Source: Pseudarthrobacter sulfonivorans
GTDB lineage: Bacteria > Actinomycetota > Actinomycetes > Actinomycetales > Micrococcaceae
NCBI RefSeq assembly: GCF_014712225.1
Contig: NZ_JACXBW010000025.1
Span: 1 to 48,282, forward strand
Direction of reading: 5' to 3'
Length of the DNA stretch: 48,282 nucleotides
This document shows positions 39,973 through 48,272 of the stretch, piece after piece. The notes beneath the pieces are model-generated. The model was not told the DNA's origin and searched no databases. It saw only the letters and a program-made list of their open reading frames with translations. Made by a program: the position numbers and the translations under genes. Each line of letters starts with the position of its first letter. Position 1 is the first letter of the stretch.

Positions 39973-40242
39973 GGCCGTGCCGAAGCGGACGGCGGCCCGG
40001 GCCCTGGCCTTGGCCGCCTCCTCGTCGCGGTCCTTGGCAGGCGCATGCGTCACCAGCGAATCCAGCAGGTGCTGCGTGATGTGCGCGATCTCGTGCACTG
40101 CGGCTTCGAAGGCATCCTCATTGGCTTTGGACGGCTTGGTGCTCCCGCTGATCTTGCGGACATACTGCAAGGCGGCTGCGTGCACTTCCTCGGAGGTGGC
40201 GTGCGGTTCGTAGTTGTGGAGGGTTCGAATGTTCCGGCACAT
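39970..40242 (-). CDS. DUF2277 domain protein
   Basis: 90 residues beginning 'MCRNIRTLHNYEPHATSEEVHAAALQYVRKISGSTKPS', the conserved DUF2277 pattern, followed by a helical 'AFEAAVHEIAHITQHLLDSL' and a charged Ala/Arg-rich tail. There is no ribosome site before ATG 40242, but TAGCAT lies six to seven bases upstream, consistent with a leaderless mRNA. Family of unknown function, small cytosolic protein. Confidence 0.88.
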   Translation of the reverse strand: MCRNIRTLHNYEPHATSEEVHAAALQYVRKISGSTKPSKANEDAFEAAVHEIAHITQHLLDSLVTHAPAKDRDEEAAKARARAAVRFGTA

Positions 40243-40455
40243 ACGGCCATGCTAGGCTCTGGAGCGCCTGGAATCGACCCCCGTCACGTGCTGTCCGAGG
40301 GTCCACGCTGATGGGGAGTGGTGCATGGGCAGCAGTGCCCATCGACGGGTTTCCGGGGGCCGGGATAGGTTTGGGGCAATGGATCTTCCGGATGAGCCGG
40401 GGGCCGCTGGGGATGCCGACCCGGGTCGGATCCAACTACTTATGAGGAGAAACTG

Positions 40456-40719
40456 ATGGCTATTTGGGGCGCAGATGTAGAGCAGCTCAGGACTCTTGGC
40501 ACGAAGCTGCAGGCCGGTGCTTCGGAGATCGAGCAGCAGCGGAGCAACCTCACCCGCCTGCTGGACAGCACCGTCTGGGAGGGCCCGGACGCGAAGCACT
40601 TCCGCAGCGAATGGTCCGGCACCCACACCAGTGCCCTGAACCAGGTCATCCAGGCGCTGAAGGATGCCGGCCAGAAGGCCACGAGGAACGCCAGCGAGCA
40701 GGACCAGGCTTCACGCTAG
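40456..40719 (+). CDS. WXG100-family protein (ESAT-6-like)
   Basis: 87 residues, all helical, two helices joined by the W-x-G turn ('STVWEGPDAKHF') near residue 42. Such proteins are small dimeric substrates or chaperone-like parts of type VII (ESX/Yuk) secretion. AGGAGAAA precedes the ATG. No EccC/EssC ATPase, membrane component or LXG toxin is in the window, so it is an orphan here. A strong hairpin follows the stop. Confidence 0.88.
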   Translation: MAIWGADVEQLRTLGTKLQAGASEIEQQRSNLTRLLDSTVWEGPDAKHFRSEWSGTHTSALNQVIQALKDAGQKATRNASEQDQASR

Positions 40720-40735
40720 GCCGGCCTTGTTTGAC

Positions 40736-40766
40736 CGAGGGCCCGGACACACTGTCCGGGCCCTCG
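40736..40766 (+). terminator. Hairpin terminator after the WXG100 gene
   Basis: A perfect 14-bp stem (40736-40749 with 40753-40766), loop CAC, arms CGAGGGCCCGGACA and complement. No T-run follows, but the stem is very stable and is 17 bases after the stop. Confidence 0.75.
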
Positions 40767-40793
40767 GGCGTTAACGGCGCGGCTGCTAACGGT

Positions 40794-40842
40794 GTGGCAC
40801 TCAGTCAGCGAAGTGGCACTCAGTTATTGCCGCGGCACTCAG
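40794..40842. repeat. Three short direct repeats at the end of the EamA gene
   Basis: GTGGCACTCAGT at 40794-40805 and 40813-40824, and GCGGCACTCAG at 40832-40842, period 19 bases. The third copy contains the complement of the EamA stop codon, so each unit carries a copy of that stop region. Confidence 0.75.
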
Positions 40843-41840
40843 GGAACCGGCTCGACGTCGTTCGCGTGATCCACCGGCGCGGCCACGCCGGCGGGAACGG
40901 CAGCACCGGAGCGCAGCTCATCGAGCCGCACCAGGACTACGCCGGCAACAATAAGCACACCGCCCAGAAGCTGAATGACGCCGGGCAGCTCACCCAGAAG
41001 CAGCCAGGCCCAGATCACGGCGAACAGCACTTCGGTCAGCGAGACAAAGGACGCCACTTTGGAGCCCAGCGCGCGCGCAGCCATGATGCCGGAAACGTAG
41101 GCCAGGACAGTCGCCAATATGACCAGTCCGGCCAAGGCAGCCCACCATGGCGCAATCCAGGGGCCGAGCCGGGTGTCCGCAGTACTGAAAGCCATGGGAA
41201 GCAGCCCCGTGGCCGCGGCCAGCCACATCACCGCCGCACCCACCAGCAGCCCGGCGGATGCCAGGACGAGGGGCGGCAGCGCATCGTTCTCCTTCGCCGT
41301 GATGAAGAAGTAGATGGCCAGGCACACGGCAGCGGCCAGCCCCCAGAGGACCCCGACGACGTCGATCTTGACTGCACCGGTGAGGTCCAGTACCAGCACC
41401 AGGCCTGCGAGGGACAGCACGGTTCCGCCGATAGTGGAGGCCCGCGGCCGTTTGCGGCTGGCTGCCCAGATCCACAACACGATGAGCACCGGGGCGAGGT
41501 ACTCAAGCAGCAGCGCAACCCCCACAGAGAGGCGTGCCACGGCGTTGAAGTAGAAGAGCTGGCAGGCGGCCACTCCGATCAGGCCGAAAAGCGCGATGGT
41601 GACCCAGTTGTCCCTTAGCTGGTGCCACCGTCCCCGCAAGGCAAGGACCGCCGGAATGGCCAGGATCAGCGCGGCGCCGGTCAGGCGGGCGGTCACGGCC
41701 GCACCGGGTGACCAGCCGGACTCCAGAAGCGCTTTGGCGAAGGAGCCGGAGAGTCCAAAGACGGCAGACGAGAACAGTGCGATCCCCAGGCCGGAGCCAA
41801 GGAATCCCCGCACTGCTGCGGGGTTGAGGGCGGCGGACAC
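40839..41840 (-). CDS. EamA-family (DMT) transporter
   Basis: 333 residues, ten hydrophobic segments in two EamA repeats (about 15-145 and 160-300): 'GLSGSFAKALLESGWSPGAAVTARL', 'LLLEYLAPVLIVLW' and, in the second half, 'LTEVLFAVIWAWLLLGELPGVIQLLGGVLIVAGVVLV', the usual ends of the repeats. GTG 41840 follows AGGAGG with six-base spacing. Probable exporter of amino acids or other metabolites; the substrate is unknown. Divergent from a CGNR-type regulator. Confidence 0.88.
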   Translation of the reverse strand: MSAALNPAAVRGFLGSGLGIALFSSAVFGLSGSFAKALLESGWSPGAAVTARLTGAALILAIPAVLALRGRWHQLRDNWVTIALFGLIGVAACQLFYFNAVARLSVGVALLLEYLAPVLIVLWIWAASRKRPRASTIGGTVLSLAGLVLVLDLTGAVKIDVVGVLWGLAAAVCLAIYFFITAKENDALPPLVLASAGLLVGAAVMWLAAATGLLPMAFSTADTRLGPWIAPWWAALAGLVILATVLAYVSGIMAARALGSKVASFVSLTEVLFAVIWAWLLLGELPGVIQLLGGVLIVAGVVLVRLDELRSGAAVPAGVAAPVDHANDVEPVP

Positions 41841-41911
41841 CGGCGCCTCCTGTCAGGAGTAAAGTGGGGTAATGGTCCTGACATTACGCCGGGTTTCAGT
41901 AAGGAGTCAAG

Positions 41912-42457
41912 ATGGTCTTTGCCCCTGACACCGAAGTTGCCTTGCGCACGGTGGTCAACCTGATCAACACGGCGGCGAACGGACGCGAATCCTTAGCCAC
42001 GGTGGCCGACCTGGACCGCTTCCTAAACGCGGAGCGGTTCAGCGGGTCCCGGACCCGCAATGGCGCGGAAGTGGCGAGCGTACACGAGCTGCGCGGCAGG
42101 CTGACGGCGCTGTGGACTGCTGACGAGGACACCTGCGTGGCTGGCGTCAACCGGCTGCTGCGCGAGGCCAACGCGCTGCCCCAGCTGATGAAGCACGACG
42201 GCTGGGACTGGCATCTGCACGCCACCACCAGGGAGGCCCCACTGGCAGAGAGGATGGGCACGGAGGCCGCCATGGCGCTGGTGGACGTCATTCGAAGCAA
42301 GGAAATGGACCGCCTGCTGGTCTGCGCGGCGGACGACTGCGACGCCGTGGTGCTGGACCTGAGCCGAAACCGGTCCAAGAGGTACTGCGACACCGGGAAC
42401 TGCGCCAATCGCGCGCATGTCGCGGCGTACCGGGCAAGGCAGGCTGCATCTGCCTAG
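41912..42457 (+). CDS. CGNR zinc-finger transcriptional regulator
   Basis: 181 residues. An N-terminal stress-responsive ABATE-like domain ('TEVALRTVVNLINTAANG', then helical 'SVHELRGRLTALWTADEDTC') is followed by the C-terminal CGNR zinc finger 'LLVCAADDCDAVVLDLSRNRSKRYCDTGNCANRAHVAAYRAR', in which the name-giving CGNR reads CANR. ATG 41912 follows AAGGAG. Divergent from the EamA transporter and probably its regulator, a common arrangement. Confidence 0.9.
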   Translation: MVFAPDTEVALRTVVNLINTAANGRESLATVADLDRFLNAERFSGSRTRNGAEVASVHELRGRLTALWTADEDTCVAGVNRLLREANALPQLMKHDGWDWHLHATTREAPLAERMGTEAAMALVDVIRSKEMDRLLVCAADDCDAVVLDLSRNRSKRYCDTGNCANRAHVAAYRARQAASA

Positions 42458-42478
42458 CATGCCGGTCCGGCCTTTTTT

Positions 42479-42535
42479 GAGTACCGGGCATCACAGCACG
42501 TAGCGGCTCTGCAACATTTCGGGTACCCGGTACTC
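42479..42535. repeat. Inverted repeat between CGNR and glycosyltransferase genes
   Basis: GAGTACCGGG (42479-42488) and CCCGGTACTC (42526-42535), perfect 10-base arms 37 bases apart. TTTTTT directly precedes the left arm and may belong to the end of the CGNR transcript. The function is unknown. The rest of the 196-bp gap holds nothing else I can identify. Confidence 0.55.
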
Positions 42536-42653
42536 GGGACGACCTGATGGGACGGGAACGACACTGGGGTGGACAGGCTGTTTCGCTGATCACCACAAAT
42601 TTCGCCTTCCTGTTGCCCATCGACCGTCCATCCGGAAAGAGACAGGCCGCACC

Positions 42654-43583
42654 GTGACCGATCCATTTCCCCCCGCGGGCGGAGTTTCCGCCGGCGCCGT
42701 CATCATCCCGGCCCACAACGAGGAGAGCGTCATCGCACGCACGCTCGAGGGCCTCCTCCCCCTCCTATCGTCGTCCGAGGTAGACATCATCGTGGTCTGC
42801 AACGGCTGCACCGACGGCACGTCCGAGGTCGCCCGCCGCTACCCGGGTGTGACGGTGCTTGATTCGCCCATCGGGTCCAAGCCGGCCGCCATGAACATGG
42901 GCGACAGCGCGACGGAGCGCTGGCCGCGGCTGTACCTCGACGCCGACATCCAGGTCGAGGCGTCAGCCGTCGAAGCCGTCTTCCGCGAGCTCTCGCGCCC
43001 GGGCGCCCCGCTCGCGTCGCGGCCATCCTCCATCGTCGACACCCGCGGGGCGAGTTTCCCCGTGCGTTCCTACTACCGCGCCCGCGCGCGCATTCCCGAG
43101 CAGGCCACCCGCCTCTGGGGCGCGGGCCTGTACGCGGTCTCGGAGGCGGGGCACGTACGCTTCGCTGGTTTCCCCGAAGTCACTGCCGATGACTCCTGGT
43201 TTGACGGCCTCTTCGCGGAGGGTGAGAAGACGATCGTGGAGACGGTCCCCGCACGTGTGCAGGCACCGCGGACGACGGCCGCTCTGCTCCAGATTCTGCG
43301 CAGGCACCGCCGCGGCTACGTCGAGCTGGCTACTGCCGACCCCGGGTCGCAGGGCCGCGGCCGGGCACTGCTCGGCACGATTCGCGGCCTCCCGTCTGCG
43401 CTCGACGCACTGTGTTACACCGCGCTGGCCGCGGCGGCCCGGTTCCAGTCACGCCCCATGGTGGGTACCGGCACGCAGCAATGGGAGAAGGACACGTCGA
43501 CGCGGGCGCCAGGGGCGCCCCCCTCGTCCACCCTTCCGGGGACGGCCAGCCAGCCCGCGCACACGACGGCGGCCACCCGATGA
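42654..43583 (+). CDS. Family 2 glycosyltransferase
   Basis: 309 residues with the GT-A fold: 'GAVIIPAHNEESVIARTLEGLLPLL' at the start, nucleotide-binding 'VVCNGCTDGTSEVARRY', 'SKPAAMNMGDSATERWPRLYLDADIQV' (DxD-like LDAD) and a later 'EVTADDSWFDGLFAEGEK' acidic motif. There is no strong membrane segment. GTG 42654 follows GAAAGAG with a long spacing. The stop overlaps the next ATG (ATGA), so it is coupled to the GMC oxidoreductase. Arg/Ala-rich codon use looks somewhat more GC-extreme than the neighbours. Product and acceptor unknown. Confidence 0.87.
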   Translation: MTDPFPPAGGVSAGAVIIPAHNEESVIARTLEGLLPLLSSSEVDIIVVCNGCTDGTSEVARRYPGVTVLDSPIGSKPAAMNMGDSATERWPRLYLDADIQVEASAVEAVFRELSRPGAPLASRPSSIVDTRGASFPVRSYYRARARIPEQATRLWGAGLYAVSEAGHVRFAGFPEVTADDSWFDGLFAEGEKTIVETVPARVQAPRTTAALLQILRRHRRGYVELATADPGSQGRGRALLGTIRGLPSALDALCYTALAAAARFQSRPMVGTGTQQWEKDTSTRAPGAPPSSTLPGTASQPAHTTAATR

Positions 43584-45328
43584 ATTCCGGCACCCTACCC
43601 TCCGAGGGCACGAACTATGCAGTGTGCGTGGTCGGAGCCGGCCCCGTCGGCCTCTCGTTCGCGCTGGAAGCGGCCGAAGCCGGCCTGCGCGTGGTGCTGC
43701 TCGACGCAGGCGGCGAGGACACCGGCCGGCGTGACAAGCCGCCGGGGCGCCGCCGCAACGACTCCATCGTCGATCCCGATCGTCACGCGCCTGAGCTGCA
43801 GACCACCCGCGTCGGCGTCGGCGGTGCCTCGTGGATGTGGGGCGGCCGCTGCGTGACCTACGAGTCCGTTGACTTCGAGCAGCGCGACTTCGTGCCCGAT
43901 TCTGATTGGCCCATCGACTTCTCGGCCATCGAACCATGGCGGGCAAAGGCCCAGGAGTACTTCGACTGCGGCGCGGGCGGGTTCACTTCCGACGAACCCG
44001 GCTGGGAAGGTCTGGGCGACCTGAAGATGTCGCAATTGGAGCGGTGGGCACGCCAGCCCAAGCTCGGCCCGCGCCTGGCGGCGCTGGTGGCCGCGCATCC
44101 CTTGATCGACCTCCTGTGCGACGCGCCCGTCGTCGGAGTGGCCTTCGACGCCGACGGGACGACTGTGGAGGGGCTGCGCATTTTGTCCAACGGCCCGCCG
44201 GGCATTGTGCGCGCCGATAGGTACGTGCTTGCCGCAGGTGGAATGGAGACGCTGCGCCTCCTGCTTGACGCCCAGCGCGGGCAACCCGCGGCATTCGGCG
44301 GTATCGACGGTCCGCTGGGCCGCTACTATATGGGCCACGCCACCGGCAGCATCGCGAACGTGGTGCTCACCGACCCCGCCGACATCGCCGACATGGACTT
44401 TCGGCTCGACGAGCACGACAGCTACGTCCGGCGCCGCTTCTCGCTCCCTGCGGAGTCGCTCCAGGAGCATAAGCTGCTCAACTGCAGCTTTTATCTGGAC
44501 AACCCGCCGTTCTACGACTACCGGCACCGCAACGCCACGCTGTCGGCAGTTTTCCTGGCGCTGGCCCTGGCCCCCGTCGGCCGTCGCATCCTGGCCGAGG
44601 GCATCCGTCTGCGCCACATCGGGCCGGCGCCGCGCCGCTACTGGCCGCACCTTGTCAACGTCCTGCGGGGCCCGGTCCGCGCGACCGTGGACTCTGCCGA
44701 CATCCTTCGCCGCCGCTATCTGTCGAAGGTGCGCAAGCCCGGTTTCCTGTTGCGCAACCCGGGCGGAACGTACGCCATCCATTACCACTCTGAGCAGGTC
44801 GCCAACCCCGACAGCAGGGTGCGCCTCGACGGCGGCCGCAACGCAGACGGCACGCCGAGCCTTGAGATCGACTTCCGCTACACCGAGCGTGACGTCGACT
44901 CGGTGCTGCGTTTCCATGAGGTGCTCGACGAGCGCCTCCGCAGCGCCGGCCGGGGCCGCATCGAGTACCTCTACCCGCCCGCGGGCCGCGCCGCCGCCGT
45001 CTGGGAGCAGGCGATCGATGGCTTCCACCATATCGGCACCACCCGCATGAGCGCGGTTCCAGCCGACGGTGTGGTCGACGGCGACTGCCGCGTCCACGGC
45101 GTCGACAACCTCTTTATCGCATCGAGCAGCGTTCTCCGAACCTCAGCGGAGGCGAACCCGACTTTCACCGCAGTCTGCCTGGCCCTGAGACTGGCGCACC
45201 ACATCGCGGAGATGCCGTCGTCCGCGGATATCGAGGCCGTCGTGCACGACCCGGAGAGTGCAGCCGACGTCAGGGAGCCTGGTGGGGATCCTTGTCGTCA
45301 GGGGCGCCGTGTGAAGCTGGCGGGTTAG
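43580..45328 (+). CDS. GMC-family FAD oxidoreductase
   Basis: 582 residues. FAD-binding 'VVGAGPVGLSFALEAAEAGLRVVLLDAG' at about 15-42, 'GVGGASWMWGGRC' as the second flavin contact, and the C-terminal GMC signature with catalytic His in 'HHIGTTRMSAVPADGVVDGDCRVHGVDNLFIASSSVLRTSAEANPTFT'. Oxidises alcohol groups, often of sugars or polyols. Translationally coupled to the glycosyltransferase, suggesting oxidation of a glycosylated product. The last 59 bp overlap the convergent gene downstream. Confidence 0.9.
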   Translation: MNSGTLPSEGTNYAVCVVGAGPVGLSFALEAAEAGLRVVLLDAGGEDTGRRDKPPGRRRNDSIVDPDRHAPELQTTRVGVGGASWMWGGRCVTYESVDFEQRDFVPDSDWPIDFSAIEPWRAKAQEYFDCGAGGFTSDEPGWEGLGDLKMSQLERWARQPKLGPRLAALVAAHPLIDLLCDAPVVGVAFDADGTTVEGLRILSNGPPGIVRADRYVLAAGGMETLRLLLDAQRGQPAAFGGIDGPLGRYYMGHATGSIANVVLTDPADIADMDFRLDEHDSYVRRRFSLPAESLQEHKLLNCSFYLDNPPFYDYRHRNATLSAVFLALALAPVGRRILAEGIRLRHIGPAPRRYWPHLVNVLRGPVRATVDSADILRRRYLSKVRKPGFLLRNPGGTYAIHYHSEQVANPDSRVRLDGGRNADGTPSLEIDFRYTERDVDSVLRFHEVLDERLRSAGRGRIEYLYPPAGRAAAVWEQAIDGFHHIGTTRMSAVPADGVVDGDCRVHGVDNLFIASSSVLRTSAEANPTFTAVCLALRLAHHIAEMPSSADIEAVVHDPESAADVREPGGDPCRQGRRVKLAG

Positions 45329-45638
45329 GTGTTCCGGAGCCGCCGAATCCGTGCGAAGGCTTTTTGGCCGAACTGAGATTGACGCCGGAGCCCTTGCCCA
45401 GGTGTTCGGCGTTTTCCTTGTAACTCATGGACAGCATGGCCGCTATCACCAGCGTGACAATGAAAGCGATGCCCGCGCCGGTGAAGGCAAGATCGAACCG
45501 CGGGGACTTGGCACTGCCGCCGGACGCAAAAATCAACACCGATACGAAGGCGAGGACGGCCCAGAACGCGGAAAACATCAGCGGCCCCTTCACCGAGGTC
45601 CGCAGCTTGCGCGGTTTGCCTGGTTGCTGGTCTGCCAC
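45270..45638 (-). CDS. Small hypothetical membrane protein
   Basis: 122 residues with two hydrophobic segments ('LMFSAFWAVLAFVSVLIFASG' and 'LAFTGAGIAFIVTLVIAAMLSM'), a basic N-terminus and a polar Gly/Ser/Pro-rich C-terminus. GTG 45638 is preceded by GGAGGAA; the frame is open to 45773, but the upstream part has no start signal. It overlaps the GMC gene tail-to-tail by 59 bp. Unknown function. Confidence 0.78.
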   Translation of the reverse strand: MADQQPGKPRKLRTSVKGPLMFSAFWAVLAFVSVLIFASGGSAKSPRFDLAFTGAGIAFIVTLVIAAMLSMSYKENAEHLGKGSGVNLSSAKKPSHGFGGSGTPNPPASHGAPDDKDPHQAP

Positions 45639-45744
45639 GATATTTCCTCCTACAGCCACGCCGGATCGGCCTGCTGGTTTCGAATGTATTGAGTGTCCCC
45701 GCCCGGCAGATTTTCTACGCCGGGTAGAACGGTCTGCTTCTAGT

Positions 45745-46335
45745 TTACGGCTTCCGGGAGGCGCCCCGGGCATCGTGCCTCAGGGTCAGGCCGGACAGGA
45801 CCCACAACACGCCCGAGATGATGGCACCGCCACCGGCGACACCCAGCAGGGCGTGGGCTCCCAGGCTGATGAAGAAGGGGAGAGCCGCGGCCGTGCCGAG
45901 GCCGATGACGCCGGAAGCGATCCAGTCGCGGGCCAGCACGTGCCGCGTGCGGTAGCGGATACCGCAATAAAGCTCCACAGCTCCAGCCACGCCGAGGCCC
46001 AGGGCTGCGACCACGCCGAAGACCCTGTCTCCATGCAGCAATACCACCGCAGCGCCCGCGCCTGTCAGGGCAGCCCCTGCGGCGGAGAGGATCTTGCCGG
46101 GCATCCGGTCCCGCGTGTAGCCCGCCTTCGGGATCCCCCAGAGCAACAGCAGGCCGGTGGCCAGCAGGTATAGCCCGCCCGCCCAGCCCATGACCTGGAC
46201 CGACGGCGAAGGCCAGAAGACGGTCAGGGCACCGAATGCCAGTGCGGCGAGGGAACGGAGCAATACGGGCTTCCACAGGTCAGCCTGCTGTGCGGTGTCT
46301 CCGGCGGTATCGGCACGGGTCAGTGGTTGGTTCAC
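45745..46335 (-). CDS. HdeD/DUF308-like membrane protein
   Basis: 196 residues, about six hydrophobic segments arranged as two-helix repeats ('LAALAFGALTVFWPSPSVQVMGWAGGLYLLATGLLLLWGI', later 'LPFFISLGAHALLGVAGGGAIISGVLWVLSGL'). This resembles the DUF308/HdeD membrane family linked to acid stress. The GTG start at 46335 has a weak ribosome site. Co-directional with the MATE gene, which ends 25 bp upstream, so the two may share a transcript. Confidence 0.7.
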   Translation of the reverse strand: MNQPLTRADTAGDTAQQADLWKPVLLRSLAALAFGALTVFWPSPSVQVMGWAGGLYLLATGLLLLWGIPKAGYTRDRMPGKILSAAGAALTGAGAAVVLLHGDRVFGVVAALGLGVAGAVELYCGIRYRTRHVLARDWIASGVIGLGTAAALPFFISLGAHALLGVAGGGAIISGVLWVLSGLTLRHDARGASRKP

Positions 46336-46360
46336 CGGTCCAGTTTAGTGGGCCGGGGTC

Positions 46361-47713
46361 CTATGGCGAACCCAGCACCATCCAGCGGTCTGACCGGGCG
46401 CGAAGGCCCAGCGTCACGGCCCGGGCGGCCATGTAGCCGACGGCAAAAGCCGCCCACAACCACGCGAGACCTGCCACCGAAGATCCGCCGGCTACAGCCA
46501 CGGCCACCAACAGCGGGGTATAGACGGCGAGGTTCGCCACCCCCGCCAGCGCCAGGTACTTGGCGTCGCCCGCTCCGATCAGCACCCCGTCCAGGACAAA
46601 AACGTACCCGGCGACGGGCTGGCCGGCCGCCAGGATCCACAAGGCGTACATCAGGGCGGACTGGACGCCGGCGTCGGAGGTGAACAGCGCCCCTGCCCAC
46701 GGTGCCGCGACGGCCAGCAGCGCCCCGGTAATAACGCCGAAACCGGTACCCCAGCGGATCATCGTGCGTGTCAGCCGCCGTGCGTTCGCCGGGTTTGACG
46801 CCCCCAGTTCCTTGCCGATCAGGGCCTGCGCGGCGATCGCGAGGGCATCGAGGGCAAAAGCGAGGAACGAGAAAATGGTCATGGCCAGCTGATGTGCAGC
46901 GAGGTTGACTGCACCCTGGCCCGTGACCACAAAGACCGTGGCAAGGATCGCGACGCGCAGGCTCAGCGTCCGGAGCATCAGCCAGGAACCGACGCGGGTC
47001 ATTTTCCGGATGCCGCGCCAATCGGGCATCAGGCTGACGCCGTGCCTGGCTGCATTCCGCTGGACCATCACCAGATAGACGGCAGCCATGGCCCATTGCG
47101 CCACACTGGTGCCGATCGCCGAGCCGGCTACCGACCAGCCGAGGCCATAGACCAGCCACAGATTAAGCAGGATGTTCAGGGCAAACCCGGCCGTGGCCAC
47201 CACCAGCGGCGTCCTGGTGTCCTGAAGCCCGCGGAGGACCCCCGTTCCCGCGAAGATCAGCAACATCGCCGTCAGGCCGGGCATGGACCAGCGCAGGTAG
47301 TCCACGGCGAAAGTCCGCACGTCTCCTTCCGCCCCCATCAGGGTTACCAGCGGTTCGGCGGCCCAAAACCCTGCCACTGCCAGGACAATCCCCAGCAGCA
47401 AAGCCAGCCAGACGCCGTCGCGCCCTGCGGCGAGGGCCTTGGCCAACTGGCCGCGGCCCATTGCCCGGGCCACGGCAGGGGTAGTGGAGTAGGCGAGGAA
47501 GATCATCAGGCCGACGGCGGTGTGCAGCACCGCGGAGGCAAGCCCCACTCCGGCCAGCTGCGCAACACCCAAATGTCCCACGATGGCCGAATCGGCGAGC
47601 AGGAAGAGCGGCTCGGCAATCAGCGCACCAAACGCGGGGACCGCCAGGCGCAGAATGTCCCGGGCGGGGCTGGCGGGGCGCACCGCGGCAGCAACGGAGG
47701 ATTGGTTCGGCAC
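46361..47713 (-). CDS. MATE-family efflux transporter (DinF-like)
   Basis: 450 residues, 12 hydrophobic segments in two halves. N-terminal 'DILRLAVPAFGALIAEPLFLLADSAIVGHLGVAQLAGVGLAS' and middle 'GTGVLRGLQDTRTPLVVATAGFALNILLNLWLVYGLGWSVAGSAIGT' are characteristic of the DinF branch. Exports drugs or metabolites using an ion gradient. The start is GTG 47713, without a strong ribosome site. Divergent from doxX; the shared 124-bp region contains a large palindrome. Confidence 0.92.
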   Translation of the reverse strand: MPNQSSVAAAVRPASPARDILRLAVPAFGALIAEPLFLLADSAIVGHLGVAQLAGVGLASAVLHTAVGLMIFLAYSTTPAVARAMGRGQLAKALAAGRDGVWLALLLGIVLAVAGFWAAEPLVTLMGAEGDVRTFAVDYLRWSMPGLTAMLLIFAGTGVLRGLQDTRTPLVVATAGFALNILLNLWLVYGLGWSVAGSAIGTSVAQWAMAAVYLVMVQRNAARHGVSLMPDWRGIRKMTRVGSWLMLRTLSLRVAILATVFVVTGQGAVNLAAHQLAMTIFSFLAFALDALAIAAQALIGKELGASNPANARRLTRTMIRWGTGFGVITGALLAVAAPWAGALFTSDAGVQSALMYALWILAAGQPVAGYVFVLDGVLIGAGDAKYLALAGVANLAVYTPLLVAVAVAGGSSVAGLAWLWAAFAVGYMAARAVTLGLRARSDRWMVLGSP

Positions 47714-47795
47714 ACTGCCAGCTTAACGGCGGGCCTGGCATGGGTGCCCGGCTTCCGTGACGCCCCGAGTCATGACAAAGAACACAAAAGCCCCG

Positions 47796-47831
47796 GATTG
47801 GTTGACACTTCAACCAATCGTGCGGGACACT
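47796..47831 (+). promoter_or_regulatory. Palindromic operator over the doxX promoter
   Basis: GATTGGTTGA-CACT-TCAACCAATC (47796-47819), perfect 10-base arms. TTGACA (47802-47807) inside it can serve as -35, with GACACT (47826-47831) as a poor -10 at 18-base spacing. This would place the start of transcription at or next to the doxX ATG at 47838, a leaderless mRNA. The regulator is unknown. Confidence 0.65.
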
Positions 47832-47837
47832 CGAAAC

Positions 47838-48272
47838 ATGAACCAGTCACGCCTTACCACCTCCGCCCTGACCATCCTGCGCGTCGCCCTCGGCTTCCTC
47901 TTTGCCGCCCACGGCTGGCAGAAGTTCAACGAGTGGACCATCGCGGGCACCCAGGCCGCCTTTGCCCAGATGGGCGTGCCCGCAGCCAACCTGACCGCCC
48001 CCCTGGTCGCAGGCCTCGAACTGGCCGGCGGCATCGCCCTCATCCTGGGCGTACTCACCCGCGTTGTTGCGGCCCTGCTGGCCGTGGACATGATCGGCGC
48101 CCTCTTCCTGGTACACGCCGCCGCCGGCGTTTACGCCGACAAGGGCGGGTACGAACTCGTGCTGCTCCTGGGTGCAGCCGCCCTGGCGCTGGCCCTCACC
48201 GGCGCCGGCCGCATTTCGGTGGACCGCGCACTGTTCGGCCGGATGAACAACAAACTGGCAGTCCTCGCCTAA
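47838..48272 (+). CDS. DoxX-family membrane protein
   Basis: 144 residues, four hydrophobic segments, starting 'LTTSALTILRVALGFLFAAHGWQKFNEW', the DoxX entry motif with the His-Gly-x-x-Lys pattern, and 'AAFAQMGVPAANLTAPLVAGLELAGGIALILGVLTR'. DoxX-like proteins act in membrane redox or thiol-stress defence in actinobacteria. No ribosome site precedes the ATG, which fits a leaderless mRNA from the palindromic promoter just upstream. The gene ends ten bases before the window edge. Confidence 0.9.
   Translation: MNQSRLTTSALTILRVALGFLFAAHGWQKFNEWTIAGTQAAFAQMGVPAANLTAPLVAGLELAGGIALILGVLTRVVAALLAVDMIGALFLVHAAAGVYADKGGYELVLLLGAAALALALTGAGRISVDRALFGRMNNKLAVLA

Noticed and set aside
42654..45328. Mycofactocin-type locus, suggested by a glycosyltransferase plus GMC oxidoreductase
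   Set aside because: No mycofactocin precursor, radical SAM, chaperone or regulator genes are present, and the glycosyltransferase is much shorter than MftF.
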